Positions 58,290-64,000 of a stretch of 64,000 bases of DNA are shown in pieces. Within the stretch, counting starts at the first letter, position 1; every line of letters begins with the position of its first letter. Under the pieces are notes generated by a model. It ran no database searches, was not told where the DNA came from, and saw nothing but the letters and a program-made list of their open reading frames with translations. Location: contig DATAWK010000047.1 of the NCBI GenBank assembly GCA_036267255.1, positions 124,001-188,000 on the forward strand. Reading direction: 5' to 3'. Made by a program: the position numbers and the translations under genes. This stretch comes from DATAWK01 sp036267255 (GTDB lineage Bacteria > Acidobacteriota > Terriglobia > Terriglobales > Acidobacteriaceae).

Positions 58290-59474
58290 TTAGTTCAGAG
58301 AACGCAAACGATCGCAGGCAGCAAGCAGGTCCTCCTGCTTTTTGGCGAAGCAGAAACGAAGTAGATGATCTCCCGCATGCTGGAAGAAGGCGCTGCCGGC
58401 AACCCCGGCGACACCGCACCTCGCGAGCAGCTGTCGGGCCTTGTCCTTTGCATCTTTGCCCGGGATCGATGCTACATTCGCCAGGATGTAGTACGCACCG
58501 TCGGGAGCGATGTTGGTAAGGCCAGCCGTATTCAGCGCGGCACAAAGCAGATCGCGCTTTTCTTTATATTCGATGGCGAGGTTGGTGTAATAGGTTTCGG
58601 GAAGTTCCATGAGTCCGGCAACGGCGCCATGTTGCAGCGGTGAGGGCGCGCAGACGTATGTGAGGTCATGGAAATAACCAATGGCCGGTATCCATCGCCT
58701 GCTGGCTGCCAGATAGCCCTGTCTCCAACCGGTAATACTGAATGTTTTGGAAAACCCGTTGATGGTAATGGTGCGTTCCGCCATGCCGGGCAAGGCAGCA
58801 AAGCTGATGTGCTTTGCGTTGCCGTAGACGAAGTACTCATAGATCTCATCGGTAATGACGAAGAGATCATGCTGCTCTGCAAGCTGGGCAATGGCCTCCA
58901 TCTCCGTTTGAGTAAAGACCTTGCCGCTGGGATTGCCCGGAGTGTTGAGCACCAGGGCGCGCGTGCGTGGAGTGATGGAGGCCGCAAGCTGGTCCATGTC
59001 AAGCTGCCAGTCCGGAGCTGCCAGCGGAACAATCACTGGATGGACGCGCAGGGCCAGCAGCGTGTTGCGATGATAACCGTAGAACGGCTCAAAGAGAATC
59101 ACTTCATCGCCGGGATTGAGCAGGGCCATGCAGGCGGCGAGGAAACCACCCGTCGCGCCGGATGTAACGAGCACTTCGGAGTCAGGATCGCAATGCAGGC
59201 CGTTGTGCCGTTCCAGCTTGACGGCGATGGCACTGCGCAACGTGGCAATACCATCCATGCGCGTGTAGATGTTCTGACCATTGCGGATGGCATGGATGGC
59301 TGCGTCGGAGACGGGCTGCGGCATCTCTGTATCGCAAACCCCTTGCGCCAGGTTGATGCCGCCAACGCGATCGCATTCCACCGTCATAGCTCGGATTTCC
59401 GATTGCACGGCGTTGGGGGCAATGTTGCTGATGGTGAGTCTTGAAGCGGTCTTTGAGGATGTTGTTGTTGTCAT
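58290..59474 (-). CDS. Class I/II PLP aminotransferase
   Basis: 394 residues, fold type I. INLAQGVCDTEMPQPVSDAA begins the domain; NTPGNPSGKVFTQTEMEAIA is the AAT-I consensus; DEIYEYFVYGNAKHISFAAL follows, and the PLP lysine lies in NGFSKTFSITGWRQGY. The C-terminal FCFAKKQEDLLAACDRLRSL contains the substrate-carboxylate Arg (LLRFCF). It resembles aspartate/methionine or kynurenine-type aminotransferases; the substrate is not fixed. It is followed by nhaA with a 24-bp gap on the same strand and preceded by a palindrome (59535-59557). Confidence 0.9.
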   Translation of the reverse strand: MTTTTSSKTASRLTISNIAPNAVQSEIRAMTVECDRVGGINLAQGVCDTEMPQPVSDAAIHAIRNGQNIYTRMDGIATLRSAIAVKLERHNGLHCDPDSEVLVTSGATGGFLAACMALLNPGDEVILFEPFYGYHRNTLLALRVHPVIVPLAAPDWQLDMDQLAASITPRTRALVLNTPGNPSGKVFTQTEMEAIAQLAEQHDLFVITDEIYEYFVYGNAKHISFAALPGMAERTITINGFSKTFSITGWRQGYLAASRRWIPAIGYFHDLTYVCAPSPLQHGAVAGLMELPETYYTNLAIEYKEKRDLLCAALNTAGLTNIAPDGAYYILANVASIPGKDAKDKARQLLARCGVAGVAGSAFFQHAGDHLLRFCFAKKQEDLLAACDRLRSLN

Positions 59475-59526
59475 CGGCGTAGTTGAGAGTATGGCGGAAG
59501 TCTACTGCTTTCTGCGCTCTGGGCCA

Positions 59527-59562
59527 ACTATAACCGTTACGAATCGTGTTCGTAACGAACGG
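59527..59562. promoter_or_regulatory. Palindromic operator between divergent genes
   Basis: CGTTACGAA (59535-59543) and TTCGTAACG (59549-59557) form a perfect 9-bp inverted repeat with a 5-bp spacer, and TTCGT-A-ACGAA (59549-59559) adds an overlapping site. For the minus-strand aminotransferase, TATAGT (59532-59527) fits a -10 box, and its -35 would lie in the palindrome. The half-site resembles the direct repeats at 13271-13288. Confidence 0.5.
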
Positions 59563-59601
59563 CAAGTGGATAAGAAATAACATTTTGTTCCGCAAAAACT
59601 T

Positions 59602-59613
59602 TACAATAGAAAC
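59602..59613 (+). promoter_or_regulatory. -10 box of the 830-residue gene, leaderless-type spacing
   Basis: TACAAT (59602-59607) ends 6 bases before ATG 59614. As with nuoI and queF, no ribosome site lies between it and the start codon, so the mRNA may begin at the ATG. Confidence 0.45.
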
Positions 59614-62106
59614 ATGAGTTTGCAACGTCGCTTGTTGCTCTTGTTCTGTGTAGTTTTTGTTTCGGCACAGTTTGCCTTTCCTGATGACTCGGCCTTCGAT
59701 CTCGATGGGCCGCAGATTCATGTAACGGTCACGCGCGGAGCAACGGCTTTGCCCATCGCGCAGGTGCCGAGCCTGCGACCGGACGACCAGATCTGGTTGC
59801 GTCCGGAACTGCCGCCCGATCAGACGGTTCACTATGTGTTGATTGTGGCCTTTCTGCGTGGTTCAACTAATCCGCCCCCTGTGACCTGGTTTACCAAGGC
59901 GGAAACCTGGACGAAGTCTGTCCGCAAAGACGGCATCCGCGTGATCGTTCCGCAAGGCGCCGAGCATGTTCTTTTATTAATGGCTCCGGATACCGGAGGC
60001 GGATTCACGACAGTACGCTCCGCTTTGGAGAGCCAACCGGGCGTTTTTGTCCGCGCTACGGAAGATTTGAATCAGGCGAATCTGGATCGTTCGCGTGTCG
60101 ATACGTATCTGAGTGCCGTGAAGCTCATCGGCGATACGGATCCTCCCAAGCTGGAAAAGCAATCGAAGCTGCTGGCGAGAAGTCTGGGAATAAAGATCAA
60201 CGAAGATTGTTTTGAAAAGCCCGCAAACCAACAGCCAAGCTGCCTGACGAAAGACAGCAACGGTATGGTCATGGACGACAGCCATACGCAGTCTGTCGTG
60301 GCTTCGCTGACCTCTGCTGATAACTCCGCGCTATTCACGCAACTCAGCACAACTTCGATTGTTGGCGGCGGTTTGTACAGCCCTTATGTGGGTGCTGTTG
60401 TGGATGTGGTCCATCTGATGGGCAGCCTGCATACAGCGGATTATGTGTATATCCCGGCATTGTCTCTGGTGAAGAACGATCTGATCAGTTTAAAGCTGAA
60501 TACACCTCCATCGTTTCGTAAGCCCAAATCTGTTCTGGTGATAGGCATGCCTTCTGTGCAGGTCGCGCAGTTTCCGCCGTTACGCGCGGTCAATGCCAAC
60601 GAAGCGTATTGCCTGGAATCGCCCACCCTGGTGTTGCCGGTGGAAGGGGCCCCGCTGGTTTTTTCCACCAGTTATGCGCACAACATGGAGCTGCAAATAT
60701 CCACGAAGACGGGTGAGCCGGTTGAGGTTGCAGCCAATGCAAACCCAACGCGTGGCGGATATGTGACCGATGGACCTGTGGGAAGTGCAGCGTTGCCGGA
60801 AAACGGAGTGATTGGAAAACTACAAGGATCGTGGGGCTTCGATACCTTTCAAGGGCCCTCTTTCCATTTGCAACGATCTCACCCGTCCGAATGGACGGTT
60901 GTTGCCGCAGACAAGAATGCGTTGATCGTTGGCCGCAAGGATACCTTTGAGATTCAGTCGAGTGAGGCTCCTTGTGTGCATGAAGTGACGGTGAAGGATG
61001 CCGAAGACAAGACGCTGCCCGTAAAGTGGAAGCAGGTAAAGGCCAACACGCTGCAGGTGCAGGTGGCCATGGAAAATGCCGCGCCGGGTCCATTGACGTT
61101 GGGTGTGCAGCAGTACGGCATGGAGAAGCCAGACCAGACGAAGCTGCATGCCTATACCGAGGCAGCGACTCTTGGGGGATTCACTCTGTATAGCGGCGAC
61201 CAGGATGCAGTTCTGGAAGGAACGCGGCTGGATGAAGTGGTCAACGTGGAGCTGAAGGGAATCCACCTGTTGCCGTCCGGTCTGACGCACAAAGGTGAAA
61301 CCGATGCATTGCATCTTGCACTTTCCGATGCTGCGGCATCGCCAGCTGCGGGAAAAGATGCAGTCAAAAATTCTGTGAAGGAAGCAGACAAACTTGCAGC
61401 GCTCAAACCAAATGAGGCGGTCGTCCTGCATGTAACGCTGAAAGATGGTCGCGTGCTGAATCTGCCGGTGACCATTCAACCTTCACGGCCGCGCGTTACA
61501 TTGATCAGCAAGACCGTGCAGCCTGCGCCGTCTTCCGCGCAATCAGGGACGCAATTTGCCAATCAGGATGATCTGCCGCAAAACGGACGGCTGTCGTTCT
61601 TTCTGAAGTCTGTGGCGCCATCCTCATTTCCACGTACAGAGAGCATTGAAGTGGCTGCCAGCGATGGCTCGTTTCATACCATGCTTACCTTTAGCAATGG
61701 AACGTTGATATTGCAGGACGCGCAGACGGTATTGGCAGAGCTGGATCCAGTAAAAAGCTTTGGCGCTTCGGCTTTTGGAGCGTTGCAATTCCGCCCTGTC
61801 GATGAGAGGGGTGTGGCGGGAGACTGGCAGCCTTTGGCGAGCCTGGTTCGCTTGCCTATATTGCAGCAGGTCCGTTGCCCCATGAGCCCAGGCAAACCAT
61901 GCACGTTGAGCGGCAGCGATCTATTCCTGCTGGATTCGATCGCCTCGGACCCGCGGTTTCTGCATTCCGTTACGGTCCCGATTGGGTTTGCCGGATCAAC
62001 GCTCAGCGTTCCGCGGCCCAATGGCGGTTTGCTCTACATCAAGCTGCGCGATGACCCCAAGTCTGTCAATATGATTGGCTTGCCGGTGACGCCAGAAATG
62101 CAGTAG
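59614..62106 (+). CDS. Large secreted protein of unknown family
   Basis: 830 residues with a signal peptide (RLLLLFCVVFVSAQFAFPDD). The sequence is beta-rich and lacks catalytic motifs I can recognise. It starts with IHVTVTRGATALPIAQVPSL, has a repeated pattern of modules such as LKGIHLLPSGLTHKGETDAL and LHVTLKDGRVLNLPVTIQPS, and a short Cys-containing part (CPMSPGKPCTLSGSDLFLLD). The midsection reads like Ig- or beta-sandwich domains. Cysteines are few (e.g. EDCFEKPANQQPSCLTKD). No adhesin, protease or transport motif seen. Convergent with the MATE gene (41-bp overlap). Confidence 0.75.
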   Translation: MSLQRRLLLLFCVVFVSAQFAFPDDSAFDLDGPQIHVTVTRGATALPIAQVPSLRPDDQIWLRPELPPDQTVHYVLIVAFLRGSTNPPPVTWFTKAETWTKSVRKDGIRVIVPQGAEHVLLLMAPDTGGGFTTVRSALESQPGVFVRATEDLNQANLDRSRVDTYLSAVKLIGDTDPPKLEKQSKLLARSLGIKINEDCFEKPANQQPSCLTKDSNGMVMDDSHTQSVVASLTSADNSALFTQLSTTSIVGGGLYSPYVGAVVDVVHLMGSLHTADYVYIPALSLVKNDLISLKLNTPPSFRKPKSVLVIGMPSVQVAQFPPLRAVNANEAYCLESPTLVLPVEGAPLVFSTSYAHNMELQISTKTGEPVEVAANANPTRGGYVTDGPVGSAALPENGVIGKLQGSWGFDTFQGPSFHLQRSHPSEWTVVAADKNALIVGRKDTFEIQSSEAPCVHEVTVKDAEDKTLPVKWKQVKANTLQVQVAMENAAPGPLTLGVQQYGMEKPDQTKLHAYTEAATLGGFTLYSGDQDAVLEGTRLDEVVNVELKGIHLLPSGLTHKGETDALHLALSDAAASPAAGKDAVKNSVKEADKLAALKPNEAVVLHVTLKDGRVLNLPVTIQPSRPRVTLISKTVQPAPSSAQSGTQFANQDDLPQNGRLSFFLKSVAPSSFPRTESIEVAASDGSFHTMLTFSNGTLILQDAQTVLAELDPVKSFGASAFGALQFRPVDERGVAGDWQPLASLVRLPILQQVRCPMSPGKPCTLSGSDLFLLDSIASDPRFLHSVTVPIGFAGSTLSVPRPNGGLLYIKLRDDPKSVNMIGLPVTPEMQ

Positions 62107-63457
62107 CGATAAGGGATTGACTGCGGCGATTCCAAACCATCAGCAGCGTGGCAGCCAAAATTACCAGAGATAGTGAGAGGCCGGTCCACACGCCGGCCGC
62201 TCCCATATGCAGGTGGAAGCAGAGCACGTAGCCCAGAGGCAACCCCAGCAGCCAGTAGCTGAACAGGTTCAGCAGCATAGCACTCCGGGTATCTCCCATG
62301 CCGCGCAGGGCACCGGTGGTGACGGTCTGGATGCCGTCAAAGAGTTGGAAGAAGGCTGCGATCACCATCAACGTGCTACCCATGGCGATCACTCCGGCGT
62401 TGGAGGTATAGAGGCGGATGATCTGTGCCGGCGCCAGAATGAACACGAGGGCAGACAGGCTCATAAAAGCTGCTCCCAACGCAATGCCCAGCCATCCAAC
62501 GCGTACGGCGCTTTGTGGATCTTTGCGGCCGAGAGCGTGCCCTACGCTGACTGCCGTTGCCGATCCAATGCCTAAAGGGACCATATAGGTGAGGCTGGCG
62601 CAGTTCAGCGCGATCTGATGCGCAGCCAGCGCCACGGGAGCCAGTCTTCCGGCAATTACCGTGGCTGCCGCAAAGGCACCTACCTCCAGCATGATCTGCG
62701 ATGCGGCAGGGAAGCCGAGATACAGCATGTGCCGTAGTCGCTGCCAGTCCAACTGGGGACGATGATGGAAAAGGCCAGCTTTGTTCTTGCGCTCGTAGAT
62801 GACGATGGAGATGGCGAGAAAGCCGGTGAGGTAGACGCGCGAAAAGAATGTGGACCAGGCCGAGCCGACGATGCCATACGCCCGAAAACCCATGTGGCCG
62901 TAGATCAATACCCAATTGCCGAAAGCGTTTACTAAATTGGCTGTCAGCAAAGCAAACATGATGGACTGGACACACTTCATGGCCTGCAGGTAGCGACGCA
63001 GACAGGCATACAACAACAACGGGAACGTACTCCAGGCAAGCGCCCGAATGAAGGGTGTAGCGGCCACAGCAACCACACCGTTGATGTCCCAGCGAAAGAG
63101 CAGTTCCGGCAATGCATACGAGATCGCCATGAGCGGCAACGAGAGCACGAAAGAGAGAAAAATTCCCTGATGCAACGTATGGTGGCAGTCTTTCAGGTTT
63201 CCTGCGCCATAGGATTGCGCTACCAGAGGGTCCATCGAGAGCAGTAAGCCAAATCCAAACAACACGATGGTGTGATACAGAATGCTGCCCAGGCCCACGG
63301 CGCCAATCGCCACAGCATTCAGCCGGCCCACCATTGCGGTATCCACAACAGACATGGACATCCAGCCCAACTCTCCCAAAGCCACAGGAACAGCGAGTAA
63401 CACCAGTTCTCGGAGTTCCTGACGGACAACGGCTCGATTGGATGTGTTGAAAGACAT
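62066..63457 (-). CDS. MATE-family multidrug/toxin exporter
   Basis: 463 residues, about 12 helices in two homologous halves: LRELVLLAVPVALGELGWMS and DTAMVGRLNAVAIGAVGLGS in the first, LYLGFPAASQIMLEVGAFAA and TVIAGRLAPVALAAHQIALN in the second, the typical MatE motifs. It exports cationic drugs or metabolites using Na+ or H+. The C-terminus (SLIATAFLASPASQSY) overlaps the 3' end of the 830-residue gene by 41 bp. The 237 bp before its start also serve galK, so the two are divergently transcribed. Confidence 0.9.
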   Translation of the reverse strand: MSFNTSNRAVVRQELRELVLLAVPVALGELGWMSMSVVDTAMVGRLNAVAIGAVGLGSILYHTIVLFGFGLLLSMDPLVAQSYGAGNLKDCHHTLHQGIFLSFVLSLPLMAISYALPELLFRWDINGVVAVAATPFIRALAWSTFPLLLYACLRRYLQAMKCVQSIMFALLTANLVNAFGNWVLIYGHMGFRAYGIVGSAWSTFFSRVYLTGFLAISIVIYERKNKAGLFHHRPQLDWQRLRHMLYLGFPAASQIMLEVGAFAAATVIAGRLAPVALAAHQIALNCASLTYMVPLGIGSATAVSVGHALGRKDPQSAVRVGWLGIALGAAFMSLSALVFILAPAQIIRLYTSNAGVIAMGSTLMVIAAFFQLFDGIQTVTTGALRGMGDTRSAMLLNLFSYWLLGLPLGYVLCFHLHMGAAGVWTGLSLSLVILAATLLMVWNRRSQSLIATAFLASPASQSY

Positions 63458-63694
63458 GGATGATCTTGGGCCTCACCCATGGTACCGTGGGATGTTTCAG
63501 CGTGTCTGTATCTTGCATTGCTGCGCATATTCACGAGAGGCGACTTTCTCATGACAAGATGAGGCGTTTCGATTATTTCCATTAGCACGGAAATGGATGC
63601 TTGACATGAAGTGCAGAGACGGCGAAGAATCAATTTTCAGTAACCGATTACACAACAAGTTTTCCGATTCATGGATTGAGGAGCCAACGACAGA

Positions 63695-64000
63695 ATGCGT
63701 CAGATTCACTCTGTGAGTGATTTACATAAAGCACGCTTTGGTTCCGACGGGAATGCATTTCAGGCTCCGGGCCGTGTGAACCTGATTGGAGAACATACCG
63801 ACACAAGCGAAGGTTTTGTGATGCCGGCTGCATTGGATTTTCAAACGGTTGCTATCCTTAGCCCAAGGGAAGATACGTCGGCAGTCATTCATTCTGTCAA
63901 TTTCGAGGAAACGGTCAGCCTTGACCTGAAACAGCTTCCCGATTCTCCGCGCCGGCACTGGAGCGACTATCCCGTGGGTGTGCTGTGGAGTTTGCGACAA
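63695..64000 (+). CDS. galK: Galactokinase, N-terminal part (cut at window edge)
   Basis: 102 codons visible from ATG 63695; the frame stays open at the right edge. The GHMP-kinase galactokinase signature APGRVNLIGEHTDTSEGFVM (residues 24-43) is present; the usual Tyr after HTD is Thr here. It phosphorylates D-galactose at C1 in the Leloir pathway. GAGGAG at 63678-63683 precedes the start by 11 bases. It is divergent from the MATE gene. The ATP-binding and substrate C-terminal motifs lie outside the window. Confidence 0.9.
   Translation, partial: MRQIHSVSDLHKARFGSDGNAFQAPGRVNLIGEHTDTSEGFVMPAALDFQTVAILSPREDTSAVIHSVNFEETVSLDLKQLPDSPRRHWSDYPVGVLWSLRQ

Overview
The window looks like a chromosomal segment of an acidobacterium (Acidobacteriota, probably Terriglobia/Acidobacteriaceae-like). 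The grounds are a hopanoid/squalene block (hpnC-hpnD-hpnE, hpnJ), a PilB-PilC-PilM-PilN-PilO type IV pilus block with acidobacterial-style secreted partners, Gram-negative envelope genes (heptose pathway, LolA, TolC), moderately high GC, and frequent GTG/TTG starts. I see no phage, transposase, CRISPR array, rRNA or tRNA. Family names rest on reading motifs in translated sequence, not on database searches.

Layout. 1-7.2 kb: end of a zinc-type dehydrogenase, squalene synthesis (hpnC, hpnD, hpnE, overlapping starts), a GlcG/HbpS-like protein, then hpnJ with two half-size EamA transporters on the minus strand. 7.5-9.6 kb: a secreted protein with two DUF3011 units, an AraC-type regulator, a VOC protein. 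9.6-13.2 kb: an efflux operon (HlyD-type adaptor, TPR protein, TolC-type channel) without a visible pump. 13.4-21.8 kb: queF, an MFS transporter, a GT2 glycosyltransferase, a methyltransferase, a secreted OB-fold-like protein, ispG with a small downstream gene, a TPR protein and a YvcK/CofD-like protein. 21.7-25.9 kb: two tandem 7TM/SpoIIE-type phosphatases, coupled by stop/start overlaps and followed by a possible remnant of a third. 26-29.5 kb: FNT channel, rlmN, M16 peptidase. 29.5-39.2 kb: pilus and secretion genes (pilin, LolA, YCF48-like protein, PilC, PilB, PilM, PilN, PilO, PilP-like, an odd pseudopilin), ended by a strong hairpin. 39.3-43.1 kb: IscA/HesB, small proteins, UbiD. 43.1-48 kb: an amino-sugar trio (dehydratase, hydrolysing 2-epimerase, DegT aminotransferase) and an amidase. 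48-52.2 kb, minus strand: hldD, hldE, GT9, a molybdopterin-domain-like protein. 52.2-64 kb: nuoI without other nuo genes, metH, a GH73-like protein, nhaA, a class I aminotransferase, an 830-residue unknown secreted protein, a MATE exporter and the start of galK.

How it fits together. ispG supplies isoprenoid precursors, HpnC/D/E turn farnesyl diphosphate into squalene, and HpnJ modifies hopanoids. hldD, hldE and GT9 serve LPS inner core, and the amino-sugar trio probably feeds a surface glycan. The type IV pilus block is a near-complete inner-membrane platform lacking PilQ and PilT here. The least explained parts are the tandem membrane phosphatase locus, whose start codon lies in a 12-bp perfect stem; a pseudopilin that lacks Glu+5 and carries a Gly/Ser-rich tail; a perfect 50-bp palindrome; and a recurring leaderless-looking promoter layout.
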